A DNA stretch of 64,000 nucleotides from contig CM028339.1 of the NCBI GenBank assembly GCA_016647705.1, positions 19,424,803 through 19,488,802 on the forward strand, in the 5' to 3' direction. The notes beneath the pieces were generated by a model. It saw nothing but the letters and a program-made list of their open reading frames with translations. It searched no databases and was not told the DNA's origin. Positions within the stretch are counted from its first letter, which is position 1, and the number at the start of each line of letters is the position of its first letter. Shown here one piece after another: positions 21,892 through 33,453 of the stretch. The translations under genes were made by a program, and so were the position numbers. The DNA is from Eucommia ulmoides (lineage: Eukaryota > Streptophyta > Magnoliopsida > Garryales > Eucommiaceae).

Positions 21892-23328
21892 TTATGAACA
21901 TTTCAACCTCGACTGACACTGCATAATAACCTCGGACATGGAATTATAGGAATAACCCCCCTTTTCAAGATCTCTTACCCCACTGTTCCTAACTTCCTTA
22001 ACTTTCTTCCTCATTACATGCCCTTCTTCACTCTCCATCACTCTTCTCACCATTCTCTCTATCTCCTCCCTCCCCACCACCTTCTTCGTTGGCAACACCT
22101 CCGGCCGCAACGCCACCCCCAGCTCTTCCACCAGCATCGTCGCGTTCAACCTCTGCTCCGCGTACAGGGGCCACGCAATCATCGCCACGCCGCCGGAAAT
22201 GCCCTCCAGAATGGAGTTCCAGCCGCAGTGTGATAGGAAGCCACCCACCGCCGCGTGGCGCAAGATCGCCACCTGCGGGGCCCATTCCGGGACCACCACG
22301 CCAACCTTTTGGGTCCTGCTTAAAAACCCTTCCGGCAAGTATTTTGGTTCGGAGCAATCTTGACCGTTCCCCGAAGTTAAAAATGATGCATCCGCACCGC
22401 TGTCGTTGGGTTCGCGCACCACCCAAACAAACCTCTGACGGCTTAGCTCCAAACCCCAAGCCAACTCGGTGATTTGCTCAGCCGACAGCGTCCCGCCGCT
22501 CCCGTATGACACATAAAGCACCGACTCGGTTGGCTGGGCGTCGATCCACCCGATCAGCTCGCTATTCGAACCTTCCGGTTCGATTGTTCGGCTCAGCGGA
22601 CCGATTGGGTAAACCGGAACCTTCACAACTGACCGCAGGATTTGGTCTTCTCTTAGCGCGTTGAGGGACGAACGTTCCAGATCCTCCCACGTGTTCAACA
22701 AGATCCCGTCGAATAATGAGAACTCACTCCCTAGACGCAGGTACTCGCGGTACTGCTGATTATTCCGGTCGAGCATCGGGTCAACCACATCCTCCGGCCG
22801 GACCGGTCTGCAACCAGGAATATTCAACGGTTCTTTCTGGTCAACATACTGACCCTTTATCTCCTTGTCCAGAACCTGACAGTAGGAGGTTAGCGCAGTA
22901 AACCATGCCGTGGTAGGAACGAAGACGTACTTTGGTATGCCCAATTCGACCGCGATGGGAAAAGCTTCGGTGCAGAACAGGTCGCCGATGAATACGTCCG
23001 GACGGCGTCCCATGGCGGATATGGCAGCCCTGATTCCGGGTAAGGCCGACCGCATCATTACAGCGAGCCTCGTGACCATGGCGGCGTCGGATTCGAGAGG
23101 TTCGGAAGAGATGTGTGCCGGAGGGATCTCGATGATGTTGAGGAGTTTGGGACCTTGTGTTGGTTTGAGGAGTTGAGACTCCGCCGATGAGGTGTTGGTC
23201 GTGACGACAAGAACGGTGACGTGGAGGTTGTGCTGGATGATGAGGCGGTTGGCGAGGAGGATGACTGGGATGAGGTGGCCCATGCCGGGGCTTGACAGTA
23301 CTGCAACATGAAGCTTTGAGGCTTCCAT
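21892..23328 (-). CDS. UDP-glycosyltransferase, UGT72-type (family 1)
   Basis: A single-exon gene of 478 residues. The product should be a cytosolic enzyme that moves glucose from UDP-glucose to a small phenolic acceptor. UGT72 members act on monolignols, hydroquinone and flavonoid-type aglycones. The start at 23328 (MEASKLHVAVLSSPGMGHL) gives the family's usual length and N-terminus; an in-frame ATG at 23442 would add 38 atypical residues. Catalytic His18 lies in SSPGMGH, and the partner Asp116 in FIGDLF. The C-terminal PSPG box spans W349 to Q392, with HCGWNS at 367-372 and a final Gln, which favours UDP-glucose. A longer loop at about 309-330, before LPEGF, is typical of UGT72. It looks intact and is GC-richer than its surroundings. 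The acceptor cannot be read from sequence; nearest in style are proteins annotated as anthocyanidin 3-O-glucosyltransferase 5 or UGT72E. Confidence 0.93.
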   Translation of the reverse strand: MEASKLHVAVLSSPGMGHLIPVILLANRLIIQHNLHVTVLVVTTNTSSAESQLLKPTQGPKLLNIIEIPPAHISSEPLESDAAMVTRLAVMMRSALPGIRAAISAMGRRPDVFIGDLFCTEAFPIAVELGIPKYVFVPTTAWFTALTSYCQVLDKEIKGQYVDQKEPLNIPGCRPVRPEDVVDPMLDRNNQQYREYLRLGSEFSLFDGILLNTWEDLERSSLNALREDQILRSVVKVPVYPIGPLSRTIEPEGSNSELIGWIDAQPTESVLYVSYGSGGTLSAEQITELAWGLELSRQRFVWVVREPNDSGADASFLTSGNGQDCSEPKYLPEGFLSRTQKVGVVVPEWAPQVAILRHAAVGGFLSHCGWNSILEGISGGVAMIAWPLYAEQRLNATMLVEELGVALRPEVLPTKKVVGREEIERMVRRVMESEEGHVMRKKVKEVRNSGVRDLEKGGYSYNSMSEVIMQCQSRLKCS

Positions 23329-23600
23329 CTTCTCCCTCTGCTGCTTCGTGTGTGCGAGAGAGAGAGAAAGAGTGGTGTTATTATTGAATTGTCTTGTGAG
23401 TAAGATAATTACAAGAAAACTAAATAATGATGGCACAGACAAAAATAGGAGAAGAATTTAACTTGGTTTGCTAGGATGTCTACGCCACTTTACAAAATTA
23501 GGAATACGAAAAATATTTATCAATTGAGATTTGAAAAAAACTCTCACTTAGAGGATTTTTCCTCTCTGTTTGGCTCCCTAAAATGCAGAACATATTCCCT

Positions 23601-23610
23601 TATTTATAGG
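23601..23610 (-). promoter_or_regulatory. TATA box of the UGT gene
   Basis: The minus strand reads CCTATAAATA about 275 bp upstream of the chosen ATG. This is compatible with a 5' UTR that includes the CT-rich tract at 23350-23372. It is the only good TATA match in the upstream region. Confidence 0.55.
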
Positions 23611-23669
23611 GAGGAAGATGAAGGCAAATGATAAAATCAAGGTTTTTTTAGGGGTCCTAAAAATGAAAA

Positions 23670-23673
<4 letters not shown>

Positions 23674-23708
<35 letters not shown>
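23674..23708. repeat. (TA)n microsatellite
   Basis: About 17 TA units lie just upstream of the UGT TATA box, in the proximal promoter. Confidence 0.9.
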
Positions 23709-23711
<3 letters not shown>

Positions 23712-24144
23712 ACCACTAACTTAAACTTGTTCAAAAGTACCAAAACAATTATCATGTCAAAATTATTCCTTTTTTATATTCACAAATTCCACTTAGTTTT
23801 TGTAATTTTATTTGTTCATTTTATATATTAGTTGGAGTCCATCCATATTTTCTTTTTAAAATAGAATTTTTGAACGATATGTTATTTGTATGAGTGTGAA
23901 AAAATAATTTTGTTTTAAAATAAGAGTTGTGAAAAAAAAATTGTAAAATCCAATTGGTTTTGTCCATCAACTTGTCAACAGAGGAGGCTTAATCTTTCCA
24001 TCTTCAATGTCATTTTCTTCTCAGGTTTGTGGAATAGGAATAGGATCTAATTCGGCGCAATGGGTCACTTATTCTAATGAAATCTTTTATTATCGGAGAA
24101 AATTATATTCTTGACTTTTTAATTATTAATTAATTTTTGGGATA

Positions 24145-24945
24145 ATAGGTGGGAAGTTCTACATTTAGGTTTTAATTGGTCAAAAGTCCTAGAGGTGTTA
24201 AATTTTTTTGATTTAGTCTTATTTGTTTTAAAAAGGTAGAAGCCTTGCACATATGATAGTCGCGCGCCAATTACATGTAATTATTTTGTGTGTAATATTA
24301 CTGTATTAGTTGTAATTATTTTTTTATTTTTTTTTTTTGTTTTTTTTACATGTAACAATTTTATGTGTAAAAAATTTGTTTGATGTCATAAAATATATAT
24401 AATTAGTTAAAGGTAACTAATTATATATAACTTTTTAGTTACATGTATTTGATATGTAATTAAAAAATTTGATATTTTTCAATTACATGTGTCGATAATG
24501 TGTAACTTTTTAGTTACATATCTTTAATATGTAACTAAAAAATTTGATTTTTTCAGTTACATATTCCAATAATATATAACTTTTTAGTACATGTCTCTGA
24601 TATGTAACTAAAAAATTTGATATTTTTTTAATTACGTCATAAAATATTATACATATATATGTAATTGTAACGTGTAACTAAAGTACAAGTAATCAAAAAT
24701 ACCTAAATATGTGTGAAAAATAACAATTATAAAATTGTAATTAACATTAGTTACATGTAACAGAATTCACTATAAAAATCTAATGTACTCACTAAAGGCT
24801 CCCTACAATTCCTACAATTCCTGCAATGCGGGACTAAAGCACAAGTGAAATCTAACTTAAAAGATTAAATCAAAACCTAATAACACAAAAGGCCTTTTCA
24901 CCAATTAGACTTTAAAAATGGGACTTTTCACTGATTTTTCCTTAA
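24145..24945. mobile_element. Imperfect inverted-repeat element of about 0.8 kb
   Basis: The left arm at 24150-24235 (AATTGGTCAAAAGTCC... TTGATTTAGTC) is matched by the reverse complement of the right arm at 24840-24945 (AATTGGTGAAAAGGCC... TTGATTTAATC). The interior is AT-rich and includes three units of about 75 bp. Exact ends and any target duplication could not be fixed. It looks like a foldback or MITE-class element. Confidence 0.55.
24429..24652. repeat. Three tandem units of about 75 bp
   Basis: Units begin at 24429, 24504 and 24578 with AACTTTTTAG, continue TTACATGT, GATATGTAAC and TAAAAAATTTGAT, and are followed by another TTACAT motif. The units sit inside the inverted-repeat element. 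Confidence 0.75.
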
Positions 24946-25145
24946 TTTTTATGTAGTCAGATAAGTTTTGTGCGTTTTATTTTGAATCTAGTAACTTTAA
25001 TTACGATTTTAATTAGTTTACCTGTTAAATTAGACGGAATAGAGGTAAATGTGTAAATTTATATATGTTTTTTATTTTTATTCTTTTTCTTTTCTTTGTT
25101 GGGTATCACATAAAGAGGATAGAGAAGCTCCACATACATAAAAGT

Positions 25146-25433
25146 CGAACCGCCTTGTCATCTCTTGCCGTCAACAACATGGAGATGAGCAAAGTCATGG
25201 CTCAATACAGCGCCAAAGCTGGGCTCATGGCCGAATTCGAGCAGTCCGATGAGTACTTCGATTACTCAAAATCGGTTTTATTTGCTCCAAAAATTGTACC
25301 GAGAGAACAAATCACAACATATTTATCAAAAATCCTGAGGGTTGGATTCATCCAACCCTTTGGTTGCATGCTTGCGATTCTATTACCTTCAACCAAACAT
25401 TTCGTAAGAGTCTATAAATTTGATTGTACTTGA
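25146..25433 (+). pseudogene. Phytochrome E-like N-terminal gene fragment
   Basis: The frame starting at 25179 reads MEMSKVMAQYSAKAGLMAEF, then EQS, FDYSKSVLFAP, VPREQITTYLSKI and GFIQPFGCMLAI. This matches the N-terminal extension and the first part of the PAS domain of plant phytochromes. The nearest by memory are PHYE and PHYB (AQYSADA.LLAEFEQSGESGKSFDYS..., [25 protein letters not shown].A). Three residues are missing between EQS and FDYS. After IQPFGCMLAI (codon ending at 25379) the match fades, and the frame stops at 25431-25433. No GAF chromophore pocket, PHY or kinase-like region follows, so only about 75 codons of a protein of more than 1100 residues remain. Similarity may begin a little upstream (TALSSLAVNN, 25149 onward). 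It is a host-gene relic, probably moved here by duplication or element capture. Confidence 0.82.
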
Positions 25434-26183
25434 TGTAAGAAACTTGTTTGTTCCTTCTTCATGGACTTTATTGGCAAAATTCGTTTCGAGGGAGAGATCG
25501 ATTCATCGCGTGTAATTTCTCGGCTTTTGAAGTCAACAACAAGCCCTAAACGACAGATTTTAGAGCTTGTCTGGCCGTTGAACCAACACAGACTAGATAT
25601 CCGAACAAATAAAACAACGGCTCACTATTGCTAGCCTATACGATTCCCAAAACAATAAGAACTAACGTGACGTTGGAGAAGTACCAGAGAGCAATGGAAA
25701 TACCAATAGGATTTCCAGAGAGAAGAGAGAAGCGAAAATAGAGTGAACATTCACACAAAATTCACAATCCAGAAAACAGAATCACCAATCCACAATTCGT
25801 AAAAATATTTCAAACAGAATTTTGAGTGAACAATCACACAAAATCCACAATCCACTATCCGAAAAACTGATCTAAAATATAGATTGAAATATTTCAGTGA
25901 GTGAACATTTAACTTTCTAGAATATTGAGTGCATGTTCACATATAGTTATATCTAAAAAAAAATGGCATTTTATTTAAATTAGAGAAAAATGATGGTTAA
26001 AGAACAAGGACACTTTTCTAAAAAAATCTTTGAGGACTATAAACTTCATTAAAGTAGTTGGAGGGCTTTTTATAGCTTTCCTATTTTGGGGGAACTAAAT
26101 AATAAATTTCCCAACATATGTACCAAAAAAATATGCTGGGAATTCATTAATATAAATTTAATTTGTTTTCCTAAATTCGCAAA
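25434..26183. other. Stretch between phytochrome relic and Tat LTR, no gene recognised
   Basis: It contains two similar blocks about 80 bp apart (25742 and 25823: GAGTGAACA.TCACACAAAA). The GC-richer part at 25480-25700 may be a fragment of something coding, but no motif was recognised. Confidence 0.4.
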
Positions 26184-26830
26184 TAATATGGAAAATTTTT
26201 CGCTCATAACTGATATAGGTATTTAGCCTTAAATAGGTTGGATCGACAATGAAACTTGATTCGGAATAGACAGACCCAATGGATTATTTGAGTTGAAGCA
26301 TGACAGACCCCCTTCGGTGTTAACTTCGACGGACTTCTGAGTAAGACTCACGGTCCCATAAGGAGGCACATATTTAGGTATATTCAAACCCACAGTGTCC
26401 AAGGACAAGGAACTGATAGGTCAGCTCAACATGAACGACTCCCCTACACTTGAGGAGATGAGCCAGATTGACTGTAACGGTCCATAAATAATGGGGACCG
26501 TTACAGAGATCTCCCCTGAGATCATGGAGATATTGGTTATCTTCCAAGCCGTTAGGAGCGTATCAAGGGATTGACTACCTTTCCAAAGTAATGGCAACAT
26601 ATCTCAAAGCCTATAAAAATGGTAGATATCATGGGTAATTGATACAATTCAATCTGCGTACAATTTTCTCCATATACTAGATTAACTTATTCTTACGCCG
26701 GAGGTTCTTTGGCCGACACCACACCGCTGTCCCCCATTAGAACTCACAGTTTTGCAGGTAATAGGGGAAAGTTGAAAAGGTTTCGAGCATGTGCGGAGCA
26801 GTTGCACGTGTTGAAGATTTTTTGGCAACA
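26184..26830 (+). repeat. 5' LTR of the 22.6-kb Tat element
   Basis: 647 bp, starting TAATATGG and ending TTTGGCAACA. A TATA box CTATAAAAATGG lies at 26611-26622, matched in the 3' LTR at 48604-48615. A short inverted repeat (ACGGTCCATAA ... GGGGACCGTTAC, about 26479-26505) is the AACGGTCC hairpin seen in both LTRs. Confidence 0.85.
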
Positions 26831-26835
26831 TCATT

Positions 26836-26854
26836 TGGCATCGTCTATGGGAAA
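26836..26854 (+). other. Primer-binding site region
   Basis: TTGGCATCGTCTATGGGAA lies 5 bp after the LTR end. It is a variant of the TTGGCGCCGTCTGTGGGAA-type PBS of plant Tat/gypsy elements. Confidence 0.7.
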
Positions 26855-27499
26855 CCCTAACATAAAAAGCTTTCCATCATGGCTACAAGGCAGCTATGAA
26901 CAAGAGCGGCAACGACGAGTCGAAGCAATAACTTGCCACCACCGTCCAATGCATAAACTCTAGTGGAACAGTATGGGAAGGTTTAGACTGATTCTCCACC
27001 GACCGTGCTGAATACTAATGCAAAGATTAATACTCTTACTGCAAAGATAGCTGAGATAGTCGAGATAATCAAATACATGAAGAGGATAATTGCTGGGAAC
27101 AAGTCGCAATCCCCAACAGCTAACCATGAAGTTGGAGACGAAGTAGAGTCTCATGGGTATGCTAATCCTCAGTCTTATGAGGAGCGACTTGCTCAAGGAG
27201 ACGTAAGTCATCAGCAAGAGAGAAGAATCTACAACCAAACTAAGACTGTTGATTAACACCAACATATCAGAAGTAACGTAGAAAGAGGTCAGGCTTTGGA
27301 TGAACTGGACACGCTGTTGAAAGGCACTGAAATGCCTTTTTTACCAGATATCCTAGTTGTACTACTTTCTGGAAAGTTTGATCCTACAAAGTTTGAGAAG
27401 TATGATAGGAGAGCAGATCTTATACACCATATCTGTTAGTTCAAGCACGTAATGAATATTTACGATTCAAGCGACTCCACGCTCTGCAGAGCTTTCACT

Positions 27500-28200
27500 A
27501 CCGCATTGAAGGGTGCAACCCTTAAATATTGCATACGCTCCCTCCAAACTCCATCATGTTGTTCAAGGAGTTTGGGAAGATGCTAATCAACCATTTCATC
27601 ACCTGTCAAAGGTTAATAAAAGGTCCTAATTGTTTGCTCGCTTTGCGTCAAGAGAAAGAAGAAACTCTACATCAGTATATGAGCCGATTAAATGAGGAAT
27701 TGACGTGCATTGAGGGTTGCGATACCAACCTTATCATTATTACGTTCACCTCAGGATTGCGTCCTAGCCACTTTCAAGACTCCTTAACCAAGAAAAGTCC
27801 CTAGAGCATGTCAGAGTTGATGGAAAAAACAAAACCCTACATGAAACTGGAGGACGTCAAGCTCGCTAAAAAAGACAGGGGATCTTTCAAAGATCACCCC
27901 AGACAGAGTGAAAAGGATGGTAGCAAAGTGAAAGCCAGTACTGCGGACAGGCGTAAAGATTGGGCTAGGAGTTCAAATTCCAGATCAGAAGCTCGTCATG
28001 AGCCAAACCTACCTGGTCTGCGAATACCGATCTTTAGAATCTTGCACTAGATACGCGCTTCTGAAGTAATTCAGTGGCCTCCTAGGTAGACTACCAAATC
28101 CAATAGAAAGAACATGTTTAAGCATTGTGATTTCCATAGGGATCATGGTCACGATACGGATGACTGTTGGGAGCTCAAAAAGGAGATCAAGCATTTAGCT
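27500..28200 (+). mobile_element. Gag region of the 22.6-kb Tat element (fossil)
   Basis: The 27529-27804 frame reads LFKEFGKMLINHFITCQR, then KEETLHQYMSRLNEE and FTSGLRPSHF. This is the retrotransposon gag core (usual form: ES..DY..RF..E). Downstream at about 28117-28185 the text CDFHRDHGHDTDDCWELKKE is the Cys/His knuckle-like gag tail of Tat elements. Confidence 0.8.
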
Positions 28201-28544
28201 GGTATGGGTTAGCTGTGCAATTATCTACAAGAATTCTCAAGAGATAAGAAGAGGCCCAGAAATAAGGGCTATCGCGAAGAACATCACAAAAAAGAACGGA
28301 AAGAGAAGCATCCTAGAGAGAATCGTGAAGTAATCTTCATGATAAGTTCTGCTAGGCTAATCACTGGAGAGTCCAATCGAGAACGAAAAAAGAAGGTCCG
28401 TGAAGCAGTGTTGGAGCGATGCTTCGGAGAAGCAATGGCTGTGACAATGAATCCAGGACCCATTACTTTTTTGGAGGAGGATTGCAAATGGATTGTTCAC
28501 CTACATGAGGATGCCTTGGTCATCACCCTGTGGATCTCCAACTT

Positions 28545-28900
28545 TTAGGTAAGATAGATCCTGATCGACAATGGTAGCTCTACTAATATTATTTTTGTTA
28601 GCACTCTGAAGTAGATGAGAATATCAAGTTTAGACGTCAGTTCTACGCAAACCGTTATGGTGGGATTCAATGGCGATCTCATATCGCCATATGGGAAGAT
28701 CACTTTGTCCGTCACCTCCAACAAAGAGGAACGATGATACACGAAATCCACAAAGTTCATGGTGGTGGACTCAACATCACCCTACAATGCAATTCTTGGG
28801 CGTCCGTGGTTACATGCAATGAGAGTTGTTGCATCAACATACCACCAGTATGTCAAGTACGCAAGGGATAGTTCTGTGGCAGTGATAAGAGGTTATCAAG
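28545..28900 (+). mobile_element. Protease region of the 22.6-kb Tat element (fossil)
   Basis: IDNGSSTNIIF near 28562-28595 matches the aspartic protease active-site box of this lineage (D.GSS.DIL). STSPYNAILGRPWLHAM at 28768 onward is the conserved YN.ILGRP.L block that follows protease in plant gypsy elements. Confidence 0.75.
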
Positions 28901-29188
28901 TGGTCTCAAGGCAATGTTTTACAGTATCAATGAAGGGGAAGGAGTACGCCCTTATAGCAATCAAAGAAGGTCTAGGGAGCAGTTCCGCCAACAAGCTCGG
29001 TAGGAGAAATTGACGATTTCAGGGAACACACAAGTGTGATCTAGCCCGTCGAGCAAGTGAAACAGATCACCTTCAATGAAGAAGCTTAGAATCTTATGAT
29101 TGGAGGATCATTAAGCCAAATTAAGGCCAAAGAGATCAACGAGCTGCTTCAAAAGAACCTGGACATTTTTGCCTAGGCTCTTGAGGAT

Positions 29189-30090
29189 ATGAAGAGAATC
29201 AATCCAGACATTGCGGTACACCTCCTGGATATTTCTAGGTCTTACCCTCCAGTCCGGCATAAAATGAGGACATTCAGTCCTGAGAAAGAACAAGTAATTA
29301 AAGCTGAAGTAAAAAGATTGCTTTTTATTGGCCACATCAAGAAGGTGATGTACCCAAGGTGGCTAGCCAATCCAGTTCTAGTAAAGAAGAAGAATGGAAA
29401 GTGGAAAATATGTGTGGACTTCACCGACCTCAATCAAGCACACCCAAAAGACTGTTATCCGATGCGAAGGATAGACCAAATGGTAAATACTACAGCAGGG
29501 CACCAACGCTTGACTATGATAGATGCTTATGCAGGCTACAATCAAATTCATATGGATCAGCAAGACGAGAAAGGGACATCATTCATCACACCAAAAGGTA
29601 CTTACTATTATAAGGTAATGCCATTCAGTTTGAGAAATGCAGGAGCTACGTACTAGTAGTTAGTAAACCACATTTTCCAAGATCAAATTGGGACCACCAT
29701 GGAGGTCTATATAGATTATATGCTCGTCAGAAACTCCAGGTAGGAGGACCATTTCAGCCATGTAGTAGAGGCTTTTGCTGTTATAAGAAAGTATAACATG
29801 AAACTAAACCTAGAAAAATGTGTTTTTGGTGTCACATCTGACAAGTTTCTGGATTTTGTCGTTAACCAGATAAGAATCATGGTGGATTCTGGATAGATAG
29901 AGGTTTTCAAGAATTTAAAATTTCCTGCCACTATAAGAGAAGTCCAGGTGTTGACTGGAAGGTTAGCAGCGCTAAACAGATTTATCTCAAAATTTACTGA
30001 TAGGTGTGTCCCTTTCTTTAAGATTTTGAAGGGAAATAAAGCCTTTCAGTAGGATGATAATTTTGAGCGAGCTCTTCAATCCATTAAAGA
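29189..30090 (+). mobile_element. Reverse transcriptase of the 22.6-kb Tat element (fossil)
   Basis: The frame at 29189-29656 has KKKNGKWKICVDFTDLNQAH, then MIDAYAGYNQIHM, then TYYYKVMPFSLRNAGATY. These are RT blocks in canonical order. The downstream palm and thumb text continues to about 30090. Confidence 0.88.
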
Positions 30091-30094
30091 TTAC

Positions 30095-31024
30095 TTGGCC
30101 TCAGTGGAGACGTTAGCCAAAATAAACCCAAGAGAAGAGCTAAACCTCTATTTGGTAGTAACACCCGTAGCAGTAAGTGCTGCACTGGTCCAAGAACTCG
30201 CAGGAGGGAAAAGACTGTTGTACTACATCAGCAAATTGTTAGTTCCAGCAGAAACGCATTACGGAATTGGAAAATCTGGCATTGGCTTTAGTAACTGCAG
30301 CACGAAAACTCAGACCATATTTCAGGCACATGTGATTAACGTGTTGACCTTGTACCCGCTCCGGGCAGTAATACATAGGCCAGAAGCTTTTGGTCACCTT
30401 ATGAAGTGGTCTGTGGAACTTGGCGAGTTCTTCATCAAATACAAGCCTAGGACAACAATCAAAGGACAAGTTTTGGCTGATTTCATTGCTGAACTGACCC
30501 CTCCATTGAATGAAGAAGTGACTTCTCTATCCATTTCTCCATAGAATCTGTGGGTTAATGGTGCTTCAAACATGAAGGAGTGGGGTATAGGAATAATCTT
30601 GCAAACGCCCAAAAACGATCAGCTTGAAAAAGCGGTACAACTTTATTTTCAAACCTCCAACAATAAAATAGAGTACGAAGATGTAATTATTAGGTTAACT
30701 CTCGTACGGGAGATGGGTACCCAGCATTTGGAAGTGAGATCAGACTCCCAATTCGTGGTCAATCAAATTAATGGGTTGTTCATCATTAATGGAGAAAGGT
30801 TGCGACTTTATGCTAAAAAAGTGAAAGAGTTGATCTCCCTATTCCAGAGCTGCAACTTTGAGGCCATCCCAAGGACTGAGAACACCAAGGCAGATGCCTT
30901 GTCTGTGTTAGCCTTTACTTTGGGTCTAGATCAGAGATCTAAACTGGTGGAATTTCTTGATCAACCGTCTGTTGTAGTTAGACAATATGCATACATAGGC
31001 CAGTTGGATCAAGAAGAAGACTGA
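30095..31024 (+). mobile_element. RNase H domains of the 22.6-kb Tat element (fossil)
   Basis: 30095-30544 holds the RT-linked RNase H (LLYYISKLLVPAETHYG; LMKWSVELGEF). 30545-31024 holds the second, cellular-type RNase H (LEVRSDSQFVVNQINGLF; AIPRTENTKADALSVLA). Two successive RNase H modules are a mark of the Tat lineage. Confidence 0.82.
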
Positions 31025-31159
31025 AGAACCCATTTAGTTTAGTACTTGAAGAAAGGAGTTCTACCAGAAGACAAGGACACCACCAGGAAAGTTCTATACA
31101 AGTTGTCAAGGTACATGTTAACCCATGATAAATTGTATCGATAGTCATTTTTCCAACCG

Positions 31160-31589
31160 TTGTTGCTCTGTTTAGGATCAAAAGAAGCAAACTATGTCCT
31201 ACAAGAGATACATGAAGGTGTTTGTGGGAACCACCAAGAGGGAAGAACCTTGGTCCATAAAGTGTTGAGAGTGGGGTATTATTGGCCAACCATACCCGCT
31301 GATACGCAAGAGTACGTCGAAAAGTGTGACAAATGCCAATGATTCTCCAACAACATTAAAGTTCCTGCTCAACAACAAACTCCAATAATCAGCCCATGGC
31401 CATTTGCTCGATGGGAAATGGATGTGTTGGGGTTGTTTACACCAGCACCTAGAAACAAAAAGTACCTACTGGTGGTAATTGATTATTTCACCAAGTGGGT
31501 CGAAGCGGAAGCATTCGCAACATTAGGAGAGAACAAAGTAAAGAATTTTCTTTGGAAAACTATCATCTTTCATTTTCGTATGCCTACAG
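31160..31589 (+). mobile_element. Integrase, upstream part, interrupted by a nested element (fossil)
   Basis: The zinc-binding module (EIHEGVCGNHQEGRTL; GYYWPTI; EYVEKCDKCQ) is followed by the core start (WEMDVLGLF; YLLVVIDYFTKWVEAEA). The sequence stops matching at 31589, where the LTR of the nested element begins. Confidence 0.82.
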
Positions 31590-31792
31590 TGTAAGACCCC
31601 GATTTTTGGCATACGTATAATTTTAGTCGTGTTTTAAAATATTTTGGATATAACGTGGGTAGATCGTGTCAATTATTGTAAGATTTAAAATTTAGGGGTC
31701 AAATTATAATTTATATAAACATAAAAATTTAAAATGGGTTTAATTAATATCCTAACTAAAAAGAAGGGGGGGTTAGTGTAATTAAAATAAAG

Positions 31793-31798
<6 letters not shown>

Positions 31799-31847
<49 letters not shown>
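31799..31847. repeat. (TA)n microsatellite, first tract
   Basis: About 24 TA units in the 5' LTR; the corresponding tract in the 3' LTR (38559-38574) has about 8. Confidence 0.95.
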
Positions 31848-32029
<182 letters not shown>

Positions 32030-33453
32030 TTACATACACACACGCATGATAGGGTAGAAGAATCGAGAAGAGAAGAAGAAAAAAACAGAGGAGAAAGAAA
32101 GGGAAGTGGGTTTTGGTCGGTGGTGGTTCGTTGTTGGTGATCGTCGCGGTTTGTCGCTGTCTTTCGGCGACTGTATGTGTGTGTTGCTGCTGCAGTGTGT
32201 GTCTGCAAAATAGTACGGGGTGGCCGGCGGTCAATGGCGAGATTAGAGATTTCGTCGGTCGGCGGTTGGTTCAAATAGAAACAGAAAGCAGAAACAGGAA
32301 AACAGTGAGGAGGGAGAGGAGATCGGTGGTGTGTGTTCCGGCAAGAATGTGTGTGGGGGGGTGTTGATCAGATTGTGTGTGTGTGTGTGTGTATGTTAAA
32401 TGGTTGCGGTGTTGGTGTGGTCGCCGTCGTCGCCGAAGCGAAGAGTTAGAGAGAGAGAAGGTAGGTTCGATTTTGATTTTGTGTGTGTGTTCGGTCGTAG
32501 GTTCGACGTTGCCGTCGTGGTGTGGGTGTGATTGTGTGTCGTTGATGGTTGGCTAAAAAGAAGCTGAAGTAGAAAAAGAAGAGAGAGAGAGAGAGAGAGA
32601 GAGGGTCGGCGATGGTCCGGTGATGCGAGGGTGGTGATCGTTCGGCGGTGGGGTCACCGTGTTTGCCGTGTGTGTGTTTGGATCGTTGGCGGTGAAGATC
32701 GGTAAGAGGATTGAGTATTAGCCAGTGTTGATGTGGTACGGCGAGAGTTCCAAACCGAACAGAAACAGCAAAGCAGAAACCGAAACAGAGGAAGATGAGA
32801 GAAAAAAAAAAAAAAAGAGGAAAGAAAAAGGGAAAAGTCGAAATTACACAAACCACCCCAGTAGAATCCAAAAACCCAATTCGCGGCTGGCGGGGGATTC
32901 AGAATCAGGTAAAATTTTAATCGGGTATTATTTTTGTTAAATTAAATTGTTAGTATTAAAAATTTCGTAATCGTGAAAGAAATTTCATAATCGTAGTAAT
33001 ATTTTATTAATCGCTAATCTAAATAAATTGGTACGATGAATATCAACGTAGCAAAACGGACACATAATAATTTTCCACAATGAAATTTGGGAAATGGGGA
33101 ATTATGAAATTTAGGATCTGCATTGCATGTTAGGTCATTGGAAATAAAATATTAATTTAAGTCTTGTCACTATTAGGTTCGCAGGCACCAGAGTACTGGT
33201 AGAGAATAGTTAAAAAAAGTCTTCAGAGCGGATAACCAAGTGAGTGTACTGTCTTCTTGCAAAAATCTATTTTCATATATATATATATGATGGGAAAACG
33301 TGTTTACTTGGAAATGGATGAATTTTCTAACTTATATGGATCAAGCGTTATTTTGGGTATTTCTAATATTGTGGATTTCATTGTTTGTCATTGAGGTGCC
33401 AGTTGATGGTGGGCGGAGTTGTTATTGTTGAAGTGAGTTGGAGATTGGTGTTG

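Noticed and set aside
22018-22472. Long plus- and minus-strand frames overlapping the UGT gene
   Set aside because: They are shadows of a GC-rich coding exon in other frames and carry no known domain.
23329-23442. Upstream ATG at 23442 for the UGT gene
   Set aside because: It would add 38 residues unlike any UGT72 N-terminus; the ATG at 23328 gives the canonical start and length.
32446-32871. Phe/Ser/His-rich minus-strand frames in the chromovirus LTR (and the counterpart at 39168-39525)
   Set aside because: They are low-complexity frames from CT-, GT- and A-rich LTR sequence, present in both LTRs and without pol or gag similarity.
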